Of a stretch of 64,000 nt of DNA, positions 34,497 to 46,195 are shown piece after piece (position 1 is the stretch's first letter; each line of letters opens with the position of its first letter). Made by a program: the position numbers and the translations under genes. Source of the DNA: Macrocystis pyrifera (taxonomy: Eukaryota > Sar > Phaeophyceae > Laminariales > Laminariaceae). The stretch lies in the NCBI GenBank assembly GCA_031763025.1, contig JASSKH010000006.1:4957691-5021690 (forward strand). Direction: 5' to 3'. The notes beneath the pieces were generated by a model. The model ran no database searches and had not been told where the DNA came from. It worked only from the letters and a program-made list of their open reading frames with translations.

Positions 34497-37400
34497 CTAA
34501 AGGAAAAACATCCAGTACAGAACGACGCTCACCACGTGTACTACCCTCCACAAAAACAATTCCATTGCGTACACGGAGCACCAAGTACTGTCGTGCGTCG
34601 AGTAGCCTTCACAGTCTAGGTCCTTGCTCTTGGAGCAGACTCTGTCATTACCGAGGTCGTTGTTCCACTGCGAGAACATAGCCCACCCGGCATCCCCGTA
34701 CGCCGAGACAAAGGTGGGCACTGTGGGCATACGTGGGCGCCGCGGAGAGTCGACGCCTTCGACCTCCGCCGAGTGCTGCAGGCTGCAGTTGTCCCCCGTG
34801 TCCGGGGCGACCTGGTTGGCAATCTGATTGGTGACGGTCGACGTCCTGGTTGTCGTGGCGGTCGCCGTGGTGGTTGTGGTGGCGATACACGCACAGTACG
34901 CGGCATGCATCGCCTGACGAGATGGTCGTCACGCTGGGGTTGTGCCGTGCCAGACCGGTGCTCAACCCAATGCCCCCGTAGGTCGAGAGAAAGGTGGGCA
35001 CTGCGAGCATACGTGGGCTACGCCGAGAGTCGGTGCCTACGACCTCCGCCGAGCGCTCCAGGCTGCAGTTGTCCCCCGTGTCGTGGGTGTCCTGGTTGGC
35101 AATCGTGTGGTGAAGGACGCCGTCGTGGTCGTCTTGACGATCGTCGTAGTGGTTGTGGTGGCGATACACGCACAGGACGCGGCATGCATCGCATGCCGAG
35201 GCGGTGGCCACGCTGCTGTTGTGCTGTACCAGAACCGTACGTAGCCCAATAGCCCCATACGCCGAGGCATAGGTAGCACATGTGGGTACGCGCGGAGCCC
35301 GCGCAGCGTCGACGCCTAGGACATCCGCCGAGTGCTGCGGGTTGGGGTTGTCGCCCGTGTCGTGGGTGTCCTGGTTGGCATGCTCCGGGTGACGGTCGCC
35401 GTCATGCTCGTCGTGGCCGTCGTCGTGGTCATCGCGGGGGCGATACACGCATAGGACGCGGCATGCATCGCCTGCCGAGGCGCTGGCCACGCTGCTGTTG
35501 TGCTGTACCGGAGCCGTGCATAGCCCTATGTCCTCGTACGTCAAGACAAAAGTGGCCCATGTAGGTATGCGCGGGCTCCGCGCAGCGTTGACGCGTTGCA
35601 CCTCCGCTGCGTGCTGCAGACTGCGGTTGTCCCCCGTGTCGTGGGTGTCCTTGCTGGAATGCTTGAGGTGACGATCGCCGTCCTGCTCGTCGTGGCCGTC
35701 GTGGTGGTGGTTGTGGTGGCGATATACGCACAGGGCGCGGCATGCATCGCCTGCCGAGGCGCTGGCCACGCCGCAGTTGTGCTGTACCGGAGCGGTGCGT
35801 AGCTCAATACCCCAGGACGACGAGACAAAGGTGACCCATGTGAGTATGCGCTGGCTCCGCGCAGCGTCGACGCCTAGGACCTTCGTTAAGTGCTGCAGGC
35901 TGCAGCTGTCCCCTGTGTCAACGGTGTCCTGGTTGGCAATCTCGTGGTGAAGAACGCCGTCGTGGTCGTCTTGACGATCGCCGTGGTGGTTGTGGTGGCG
36001 ATACACGCACAGGACGCGGCATGCATCGCCTGTCGAGGTGCTGGCCACGCTGCTGTTGTGCTGTACAAGAACCGTACGTAGCTTAATAGCCCCGTACGCC
36101 GAGGCGAACGTGGAACATGTGGGTATGCGCGGGCTCTGCACAGAGTCGACGCGTTGCATCTTCGCCGGGTGCTGCAGGCTGCAGTTGTCCCCCGTGTCGT
36201 GGGTGTCCTGGTTGGCATGCTCCGGGTGACGGTCGCCGTCCTGCTCGTCGTGGCCGTCGTGGTGGTGGTGGTGGTGGCGATACACGCACAGGACGCGGCA
36301 TGCATCGCCTGCCGAGGCGCTGGCCACGCCGCAGTTTTGCTGGACCGCGACCGTGCGGAGCCCAATGCCCCCGGACGCCGAGAAAAACGTGGCACATGTG
36401 GTTATGCGCGGACTCCGCGCAGCGTCGACGCCTAGGACTCCCGCTGAGTGCTGCAGACTGCGGTTATCGCCCGTGTCGTGGGGGTCCTGGTTGGCATGCC
36501 CGGAATGACGGTCGTCCGTCTCGTCGTGGCCGTCGCCGTGGTGGTCGTGGGGGCGATACACGCACAGGACGAGGCATGCATCGCCTGCTGAGGGGCTGGT
36601 CACGCTGCAGTTTTGCTGGACCGGAACCGTGCGCAGCCCAATGCCCCCGGACGCCGAGATAAAGGTGGCCCATGAGGGCTTGCGCGGGCTCCGCGCAGCG
36701 TGGACGTCTCGGAGCTCCGCGGAGTGCTGCGAGATGGGGTTGTCCTTCGTGTCGTGGGCAGCCTGGTTGTCAATCTCGGAGTAACGATCGCCGTCCAGCT
36801 CGTCGTGGCCGTCGCCGTGGTGATCGTGGGGGCGATACACGCACAGGACCCGGCATGCATCGCCTGCCGAGGCTCTGATTACGCTGCGGTTGTGCTGTAA
36901 TCGAACCGTGCGTAACGCAATGCCCCCGGACGCCGAGACAAAGGTGGCCCATGAGGGCTTGCGCGGGCTCCGCGCAGCGTGGACGTCTCGGAGCTCCGCG
37001 GAGTGCTGCGAGATGGGGTTGTCCTTCGTGTCGTGGGCAACCTTGTTGTCAATCTCGGAGTAACGATCGCCGTCCAGCTCGTCGTGGCCGTCGCCGTGGT
37101 GGTCGTGGGGGCGATACACGCACAGGGCGCGGCATGCATCGCCTGCCGAGGCGCTGGCCACGCTGCCGCTGTGCTGTACCGGAACCGTTCGTAGCCCAAT
37201 TCCCCCGTATGCCGAGACAAAGGTGGCCCATGTGGGCTTGCGCGGGCTCCGCGCAGCGTCGACGCGTTGCACCTTCGCTGAGTGCTGCAGGCTGCTGTCG
37301 TCTCCCGTCTCGTGGGTGTCCTTGTTGGCATGCTTTAGGTGACGGTCGCCGTCGTCGTTGTACCCATCCGCGAGCTTTTGGATTCCGATCTGAACGTACT

Positions 37401-37809
37401 CCATGAGGCTTTCGCTCTCGAGGATAGTATCCCGTAGGCTACGAATGGGGTCGACGTCCTCGTTCTCTGACGGAATGTGTGAGAGAGGGCCTTCCTTCTC
37501 GTCACCGTCGCTGTCCTTACTGTGACGGTGGTTGCGGTCGTTGTGTCGGTTGAGGCCGTTTTCGTGGGGGTGGAGGTCGCTGTCGTGGTGGTGCTTGTCT
37601 CTCTCGTCGTTGACGCCCAAGACGTGAGACATAACGTCCATGTGCACGTTGCATGTCGCTGGCCTGACCTCGCTCTCCTCGTATTTCTTCATGAAAGACG
37701 CAGAGAGCAGAGGGCGCGAGAGCAGGGGCGAGGGGGGAGGGAGGGGGAGAGGGAGAGGGGGAAGGAGAGAGAGAGAGAAAGACACGGGTAGAGAAAGGAA
37801 GACGTACAT
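34497..37809 (-). CDS. 93-residue tandem-repeat protein gene, copy B
   Basis: A minus-strand frame of 1,053 codons (34,648-37,809). The more likely start is the internal Met at 37,692 (MKKYEESEV), because the codons before it come from CT-rich low complexity. About 100 charged His/Asp-rich residues precede nine or more 93-residue units. The marker GCGATACACGCACAG recurs at 34,882, 35,161, 35,440, 35,719, 35,998, 36,277, 36,553, 36,832 and 37,111, every 279 bp except one 276. Each unit has CRVLCVY, an HH/DGHDE acidic-basic stretch, ANQDTHDTGDN, an SLQHSAEV block and ATFVSAYGGIGLRTV. Near 34,832 the last unit gains one base. The frame continued past it ends in a hydrophobic tail (MELFLWRVVHVVSVVLYW) with a stop at 34,497. 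Function unknown. Other frames are open too because units lack stops and are multiples of three. Confidence 0.5.
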
Positions 37810-40800
37810 TTAAGACAGAAATAGAGAGTGAGGAGTGGTTGAGACAGAGGGTGAGAGGGCGAGTGGAGCAGAGGGGTAGGGATGGCGAGAGCGAACGAAC
37901 GATATATGTATACATACAGTATGAAAGTGAAGGAGAGCGAGGGAGATGGTCGGCCTGCTTGATACAGCCATCAGAGAAACAAAAGAGAACACGATCAAAC
38001 ATTTGACATGCCTACACCCAACGGTATGGATGCTGCCGTATCCACGTCGAGCCGAAATGGGTTCCGCGCAACAAAGTAGTAGAGTACCACGGAAGGTGGT
38101 ACTCGTTGTGAGCGGAGGTTGGGCATACGCCAATCCGTTTTACGAAATTGATTGACCCATTACGAACTGCGAAATGTGAGTGAAACGTGTCCACCAGAAA
38201 AATGGCATGCAAACCACATTGCAAAGTGCTAGAGTTGGATTAGCTTTGCAGCTCTACAAGACAGTAGAGCTCACTACGTGTTCCATCAAAAAATTATTGA
38301 CACACACTGTGTACGAGACTAAGGGACTAAGGCTAACCAACGCTTGCTTCGAATGTTGACGTGTTAATCAAATCCGGGGTAAGCTGCATTCCTGTACGAA
38401 ATATACGATACAACTGGCACGTCGTGTTTTTTACCCAATTTAAAAACACATTGCAAAATCTCCTACAGCAGTAGAGTAGCTGGTACAGGTACGACTGTAT
38501 AATGTGTCAAAGTATGGCATTTGGCAATTTGACATGATGAGAGCTCGAGCAGTACGTCGTACGAGTGCTCGTAGAGGGTACGTTAATAATATCGTGTAAA
38601 AATGTCCCGAACCCCGAACTGCAATACAGAAACCGACGGTCGATTGTCACCTTTGGTGGCAAATGTGATTAAATACAATCGTACTGGAAATAGAGGTAAT
38701 TATTTATCGACAAGACCAAATGGATACACTTTTTATCCAAAGGGGCCGATACGGCACTTGGGTAGAAAAGGAAGATCCTGATTTTTGTAACGATCCCTAA
38801 AGCGGGGAAACGAAGTAGGTGCGAAAAAAAGAATCGAATATATGCAGCGACCAAAGATACAAAAGTGCCAGCAGAACGGCAACAACAGTAGTGCCGCTGC
38901 CAGCCGCTATCGCCTGATATTGGCAAGCAGGAGGATCATGCGGACAAGCTAGTAACACAACAGCTAGCTGCAGCAGCAGTACCAGCATAAGCAGCAGACT
39001 GCTGCAATAACGTGCAGCAGTAGCAACACGGCAGAAAAGGCGAGGGCCTTCTTCGAGTATGAGTTGCTGCTGATAAACAATGGTGCGCTCAATACCAGCC
39101 TACTGGCGTAACCGCGCCCGAGCATTACGCTCAATGCACGCCCGGAGCCGAACTTGGACGCTTGGCGAACAGGCCGCGGAGATCTTGCTCGTACCGCCGT
39201 GCTGCTACGCTGCTGCTGTGCTACTGCTTATGCGCCTGCTGCTGCTGCTACTGCTGCGTTGGGTGTGCGGGAAGATCTTGCCTGTATATGATTATGCTAC
39301 TGGTGTGGAGAGAGCCAGGAAGTGAATAATAGAGTAGTGATGGAGTGGGGCGCGGGCGGGGGGGGGGGGGGCGTACTCATTTGTTGCTTGCCTTAGTCAA
39401 GGCTTAGTCTTTAACCATTGACCACGCATCCCTTTCGACACGGAGGGGGGTTGGTGATAGTCACTTCTCCTCTTCATATATGGCATAACCCTCCCTGGTT
39501 TGTCCCCGTAGCGCGCCAGAAAAGCGTCGGATTTCTCTTCTGGGTTCTCGCTCCGTGATTTGAGCACGCTCGCTCATTGGTTAAGACCAACGGAGAAGCC
39601 GGCAGGTTGGACGAGTTCGCAAGCTGTATCCCCGGTCGATATAGATTGCGTATTCTCATATTACGTTTCTTTGTACAACCCAGCGATAAAATGTTACATT
39701 TGTGCAAACTATCCAACAAGATACCTTCATTTAGGGACGTCCAAAACACCCTGTCGTACCTGGTGCTTGTTCGTTTTTTCCATTCGGGGATGCAATAAAA
39801 TCATGCAGCTACAGCAGCTGTTGTTTTTGTTGACACTGGCGTTGGGTGCGGGAAGATTGTGACAAGAGAACTGCTGTAGACGATGAAAAAACGGTTGTGA
39901 AGCGTGTGGGGGGGTGGGGGTGTTGGTGGCCTCGGTCGGATAGCCTCTTCGTGCCTGCCACGGGACTGACGGTCTATTTAGACACCGGTACGGACTTGCA
40001 CGCTTTCACAACAAACCACAGAACGATACTCGTACCATATACTTGTACTTGTCTGGTGAGTTGGGTTCTCGGTCCCTGATTTAGGCACGCTCAATGGGCA
40101 AAACCAACCATAAAGCCGGCACGTTCTACGGTTTTGCAAGCTTTAAACGCCCTTTTCAACAGTTACTGATAGTTGTATTCGCCCGCGAACAGTATGGTGA
40201 TTGGACCCCGATAAGATGGACGCCTTTCTTGTTTTCGAGCCGGGTTTAGCATGCTGTTCGTGTTTTTGACGGAATGACCGGCGTGAGACCCTCGCCTAAA
40301 AGACAATCTTCGAGGAAACTTGCTTTAATTTGTTTTTTCGATTCGGAGGTGCAATCTGACCAAAACAATATAATAAATGGACCTGAATTTCAACTAAATT
40401 AATTCGTACTGAAAAGAGAGTTTACTTATATATTTTCCGTCGTCGGGCACACGAAATGGGATCATCACACAACGTACAAGGGGGGCTTTGCCGCGGCGGG
40501 CGGGCCCCCGCTTACATGCTCGTTACGATCGAGGATGTAGGCTAGTCGAGGCCGTCAAAGCGACAGCACTGTGAGCACATTAATAACAATTCGTGTTTGA
40601 GTGAACCAGCAACAACTAATGTTGCCATATAGCACAATACATAAACTAATCGAAGAAAATGTAGTACATCGAGTTGGCCACGAACTACGAGAGAAGCCGA
40701 AAGAAACGTTTCGAATATTACCACTGAGTATCGCTCTCATCTGGGTAGCTTGCTGCCTCCCCTCGTGGGCCTACTTCAAGGCGCCGCTGTTACCGTCTGG

Positions 40801-41330
40801 CACTTTTTCGTACAACAGAATCAACAACATTCCATACCATTAATAGGAGAACTCATAGTTCGTATACATACCGACAGCATGTCTGCTGTGTGATACGAGG
40901 TGCCAAGCAACAAAGGCAAAACAAATACGTAGCACCCAAGAAACAAAATACGAGTTCTCCTGGATTTTGAACCTGGGCCTTGTCCAGCAGAACGAAGGTA
41001 TCCATGCTGCGCGTTGAACCACCTTTCATAAGTCGGAGTGAGCCCTTCAGTAAATGCGTTCTTATATATACGAGTAGACGCTTGACATCGGGACAGCTAC
41101 TGTTGAAAACAATCGAAATTCCGCCCGCCCCCCCCGGGAGATGATGTGAGGCATGAACGAGAGAAAACGCGCCGATTGGTGGACCTCATTGCTAGCTACA
41201 GTAGAGCAAATACGACTCAAATAATAATATGGTGTTAAAAGGACGCTTCGATTGCTTACACACGACCGACCCCAACATATCTGTATATTTTGTGTATCAC
41301 GTGTGATTTATGATGATGTTTTCCTGTTTT
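37810..41330. other. Copy B spacer without recognisable gene
   Basis: Counterpart of 2,072-5,540. Apart from the LINE-tail insertion at 39,358 and the possible tRNA relic near 40,959-41,023, nothing is recognised. Confidence 0.6.
39358..39450 (-). mobile_element. 5'-truncated LINE tail with poly(C), private to copy B
   Basis: On the minus strand a scrap from TCCGTGTCGAAAGGGATG to CAACAAATGAGTACG plus C matches the last 75-80 bp of the LINE, with a small internal duplication. It sits inside a G run that is uninterrupted in copy A (3,646-3,657), giving a clean filled/empty pair and showing insertion into oligo(C)/oligo(G). Confidence 0.85.
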
Positions 41331-42275
41331 ATGACAATTTCGACACGTTTCCCGCACAAAGATTCAAGTGTCCACGTTTGTTGAGAGATAGACCTTTTGC
41401 ACACGTGTTCTACGAACTCCTGCCATACCGTTGACGAATGTGCTTTTTTCTGTTTCCGCTGGAAACTTGATATCCCCAGGAAAACAAAAGCCCAAACATC
41501 TGGCGGATAAAACGCACTCGTGAACGGGTTGGCAGGGGCTCATGTAGCACACGTACGCCAACACGCAGGACCCATCTCCAACAAACGGCTTGCACGTCCG
41601 ATGCTTGAAATATTTCGGTTGATGAAATCGAAGCAGCCTGTAGCCTAGATCACACAGAGTTTCGTGTCATATGTACACACAGAGGGATCTGAGTGAGCCT
41701 GCAGAAGTTCACACAGGCTTCTGGGGGGGAACTATTTGGATTGGTGTGGAAACGCTTTTGCGGTATTGTTGGTGAAAGGGCCACCGTAAGGCCCCTTTCT
41801 TCCTGTGCACGAAAGAAATCGGACTCGGCAGACTTTAGGTCTGATTGTTTTGCCGCCAAAGATCTCAGTCCCTTCCGTTTACTATCGGACTGGTTTACAG
41901 AACCTACATCGCTTCAACCTTACGTAAAACCAGGGCCAGACTCGGTGAAGATATATGGTACGGTCCAAAACGTTTGTGGAAAACATTATTATAGCTGTAG
42001 TTTGAGAGTAAACTTGTTTGGGCAACTATGCACCTCCGAAAGTGTCGGGATGGCTATTCGGAAAACGGCTGTGAATTGACAGTAAACATGTTTGGTATTA
42101 GTACACATCTGTACAGCAGTATCAATAGTAGTGGGGATGCGTTGGAAAACGTCGAGCTTTTGACAGTAGGGAGTGCTGTTCGGGAGCGAGACACCTCGGA
42201 TGCGGTCGGGGTGGTAACCAAAAACGTCGATGAAAATTCAAGTGGACGTTGTGGGGTAATAATACACCCCGGAAA

Positions 42276-42539
42276 ATGTCGGTACAGGACACGTCGCGCA
42301 TCCTTTGCGTACATCACGATGACGACAATGACGACGGCGACCACCGCCACCATCACGAGGACAGCCACAACGATGCAGTCCATGCCAACGGTCTCCAAGA
42401 TTCGTCGCAGTGCGAGACCTCGAACAAACCAAATAAATCCAAGCCGAACCGAACCAACCAAAATAAAAACTCTCCTTCGCGGCAACACACGCGCATCACT
42501 GTATCCGTAAATATGAGGAACGATTATTCATTCGTCTGA
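42276..42539 (+). CDS. Exon-like ORF related to the 93-residue repeat, copy B
   Basis: The frame reads MSVQDTSRILCVHHDDDNDD, then a His/Asp/Asn-rich stretch (GDHRHHHEDSHNDAVHANG) and LQDSSQC. The series SRILCVHH plus an acidic/His block plus HA(N) parallels CRVLCVYRHH..H..DGD..HAN of the repeat gene, but on the opposite strand and about 5 kb away. A TCGGTACAG acceptor-like sequence precedes DTSRIL. In copy A (7,170-7,431) a gap of about 9-12 bases and substitutions remove the CV core. Function unknown. Confidence 0.4.
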   Translation: MSVQDTSRILCVHHDDDNDDGDHRHHHEDSHNDAVHANGLQDSSQCETSNKPNKSKPNRTNQNKNSPSRQHTRITVSVNMRNDYSFV

Positions 42540-42963
42540 ATGCCAAACTGCAAAATGTTGGTTATACATGATTGTATTATTGCTTCCAGATCAATACGAG
42601 AGTACACCCAAGTACATACAAGTAGAAGTACAGGGACGTTTTAGTAAACGACACAACGTATACGGAATGGGTTGTTGTCACTTCATACACCATGTACCTG
42701 GCAACATTCTTCATGGCTTTCCCTGTTTTTCTTGGGAAAAAAAATAAGAAAGCCCAGGAAACAAGGAGCATCCATTTCCTACTAAATGGGTTGACTATTA
42801 CTAAAAAACACCATGTACCCGTTAACATTTTTCCTGGCTTGCTTCATTTCTCTTGGAAAAAAATAGCAAGAAAACCGTTGCAACCGTTGCGATCACATGA
42901 TGAAAGCAGAATAAAGGTACTTTTTTCGCCCACGTTTTCATTTTTTTCCCTTGGTTCTAGTGA

Positions 42964-43030
42964 CCCCCCCCCCCCCCTCCCCCTTCTCTAAATCTGGATG
43001 GGTTGGCGTCGAATGGTGGGGACGCTGTGT
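42964..43030 (+). mobile_element. C run plus 5'-end signature, copy B
   Basis: Counterpart of 7,853-7,915: 14 C, TCCCCC, then GGATGGGTTGGCGTCGAATG. Possible 5' end of the LINE, or a SINE relic. Confidence 0.4.
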
Positions 43031-43164
43031 TTTTTTTCCCCAGACACTAGACATGCAATGTGCAGTTCCTTCCGGCGCAAATACCGCATAGGCCAGACAA
43101 AACACAGACACCATGCAAACAACAGCTCCATAACCAGACCCACCGGTGAAGTAAACACAATACA

Positions 43165-43520
43165 ATATAATTATTTTCCCATACCAAAACACTACCCAGA
43201 TTTAGAGATGAATTTACTCAACTAACATTTTTGTTTTCATACTGAAACGCGAAAACCAGATTTAGACGTGAAACAATTGAATTAACGAGTTATTTTTTCC
43301 ATTATCATAACACAAACCGCATTCAGACATGAAATTACTCTACTATTAATAATCGTTTTCTTTCGATATCGAAACCCAAAACAGAAATATATATGGAATT
43401 ACTCTCCTAACCGTTTGTTTTTTTCCCATACCAAAACACAAACCAGATCTAGACATGAAACAACTCATTTATCCAGTTTTTCGCCCCCATATCCGAACCC
43501 AGACCAGACCCAAGACGTGA
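43165..43520 (+). repeat. About 65-bp AT-rich degenerate tandem repeats, copy B
   Basis: Same array as 8,045-8,420, without the following local duplication. Confidence 0.7.
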
Positions 43521-43825
43521 ATAAAGTGTATAGTCTCTCCCATACCATAATACCGGCGGTAACGGAACAAACGATAGACCAAAAAAAATAGCAGGAAGGT
43601 GGACCGCCGGACATGCACACACCTAGATACAGCATGGTCACTCCAACATGTTTAATTCACATCAAGGTTGGGGGTCTAGTGGTAAGATATCCGTAAACCT
43701 TTACCGTTACTGATTTCCATTGGGCGGTGGAAGCCTGGGCTGACATTATTCCTAAAATCCCCGACATTAGGTACACATACCAAGCGCTAAGTGAAGGGGA
43801 GGGGTGGATGATGCATGCCACTAAG

Positions 43826-44215
43826 TCAAGATCTATTATACTCATGAAACAAACACCTTGCATTTGACCGACCACACGACCAAAGAGAAGGAGCACCAAT
43901 CTGTACGTGGATATCTCGATATCTTGAAGGATAGAAGTCGGTACGAAATGTAGGGGGATTGTTGGCCAAGCTTTCGGCAGTGAAGGTCCACTCGGGAGCA
44001 TTAGTGGGATAGTTACCCATGGTGAAACGTGAATATGACAGAGGAAGCGACGTACGGGGCATCTCGATGTGAGTAAGACTTTGTGTTATGCAAGCCGTCC
44101 TTGAACCTTGCATGGTAAAAATGGCCTCCCTGGAGGAAAGTAACCAATACAGCAGCGGGGCAAGAAGACAGAAGATACTATCGTGGGATGCCAGGATGGC
44201 TACCGTACATATCGC
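43826..44215 (-). CDS. Exon-like ORF with membrane segment, copy B (unknown)
   Basis: Homologue of 9,074-9,466. The same acceptor (TTTGTTTCAG) and stop are retained and the central part ITQSLTHIEMPRTSLPLSYS is unchanged. Most differences lie near the C terminus. Confidence 0.35.
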   Translation of the reverse strand, partial: AICTVAILASHDSIFCLLAPLLYWLLSSREAIFTMQGSRTACITQSLTHIEMPRTSLPLSYSRFTMGNYPTNAPEWTFTAESLANNPPTFRTDFYPSRYRDIHVQIGAPSLWSCGRSNARCLFHEYNRS

Positions 44216-46090
44216 CTGAAACAAAGGTGAGGTACTTGTGTTAAGGGTGTTGAACTTGGCTCCAGACTACGAGCCCGTGTTGGAGGCACTATTTAGTGTG
44301 GTGCGCCGGCAAAAGAACTGCAAGACACCAGACCCTCAACGAGTACTAGGATTGGGAAGTCCCAGTAACTTGAACAGTTCCCACTACCGATATGAACACA
44401 AACAAGCTGGAGATATTCTCGGGCAGTAATCGAAAGAAAGACAGCGAGGCAGGGTGAGTGGAGAAAGAAAGATTGGCAGGGTAAAGTCCAGATAGTGCTG
44501 ATATTAGGAGTTCCTAGGGCCATGACGAGGATTGAGTCCATAAGGAAGTGCGACGACAAAGTAGGACCGTACCGCATTGCAATACGAAACATAGAACGAG
44601 AGAGAGAGAGAACACATTCGAGTCGTGTAAAGCCGAAAGTGAGAGTGAGTGGCAGAAGATAGAGACAGAAAAATGGTCGACATGGGTCAGAAAACTAGGA
44701 TGGAGAGCATGTATAGCTAGTGGTATAGCGAAACTAGGACGTAGTCTAAGCGTGAACGAAAGTAAGTCGAAGCAGGAAACAACAAGTGGCTCAAAGGGAA
44801 TGGGGGGAAAACACATTGGCGCCGAACAAGCAGACAAAAACAGAAACGGAAACGGAAAGAATGCTCAAAGAAGAGATAGAAAATACTCTTAGCGACAACT
44901 GAAAAGGAACAACAGGTAAGACTAGAGCGGATGGCGAAACGAAAAAGAGGCTGAGAATATGATCATGAAATGTATGTGAGTTCGCCACGGTGGAAGAGCG
45001 CAAAAGGATCGAAGTTGCCGAACAAGTCAGTAAGCGCGACCTAGACATAGTTGGAATTCAAGAGTTGTGAGAGAAGGAGAGCGGGGAGATAGGATGCACA
45101 GTTGGAGAGTACGCATGGACAAGAAAAAAGAGGAAGGGACAGAATAGCGAGGATAGGGGGGCAGGGGTCGTGGGATTCCTAGTCAAATAATACCTGTGTG
45201 AAATAATAGAGTTGATCTAAGACACTAACTTCGACGAAAGCATATGGATTAAGATACTAGGGGAGCGGGGAGTGAACAATTACTTTTTAGGAAACATTTA
45301 TATGCCCCCAGAGTCGAAGAATGCGATACAATATATACAGAGGAAGTTCGAAGAAGTCGCAGTAGATGTACAGAAAAATACGAGGCAAGGAGAAGTCGTA
45401 GTAGTGGGAGATTTAATTGAAGAATTGGGAAGGCAAGCAAACTGAATGGAACGTTGGAAAGTACGGAGAAGTAAACAAGAATAAGAATCGGGAAGAGATG
45501 TTGAAGTTCCTGAAGCACAACGAGATGAAGACGTTGAACGACAGAGTAGAAAACGCAGAACCGGAATGGATTAGGCAGTGCATACAAAGGGGAAAAAGCT
45601 CTGTCCTTGACTCTATAGCAGTAGAAAATGGGGGTCGTAAGGAAACGGAACCACATGTATGCGCAGCGGACGTAGAGAACTACGGATCACTGTCGAATAT
45701 GGGCAGACAGTTAACCGAGGAGAGTTATCAACCATAGACGAGGTAGGAAATTGCACTGATGTAAACTAGATAAAACCAAAGATAAACGGCACGAGTTCCA
45801 AGAAGAGATGGCCAAAAATGCAGAGCAATTTTCCGAGCTATTGGAAATAATAGGTGCAACGAGGAATGATATAGAGAGGGACGATTCAGGAGCTAGGATA
45901 ATAGAAGGATGGGAGCAGTTGGTCAAGACCACATCAAGTAAAGTAGTAAGGACGAAATTGATAGTATGCAACAGAGCAGTAAAATGGTGGGATGAGGATG
46001 TGAGAGCGACTATAACAGCAAGGAGAAAGGCACACGAAAGATATATATCGAATAAATACATGACAGGATGGGAGGTATATGCTACAGCTA

Positions 46091-46195
46091 TTCCAGTGGT
46101 CCATAGCTAATAGGACCTATGGTATACATAAAAATATATATATTTACCTATTTTTACTAACAAAATTTGGTCCCGTTAACTATGGACCCCCGTAA
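46091..46195. mobile_element. 105-bp MITE with TA target duplication
   Basis: Inserted in the copy B LINE. Copy A has the empty site GCTACAGCTAGAAAG near 11,337. The element is flanked by TA on both sides (46,089-46,090 and 46,196-46,197). Terminal inverted repeats of about 27 bp match at 21 positions (outer sequences TTCCAGTGGTCCATAGCTAA and TTACGGGGGTCCATAGTTAA). Each arm contains a GGTCC...GGACC inverted pair. The middle is AT-rich. A TA duplication and short size suggest a Tc1/mariner-type non-autonomous element. Confidence 0.85.
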
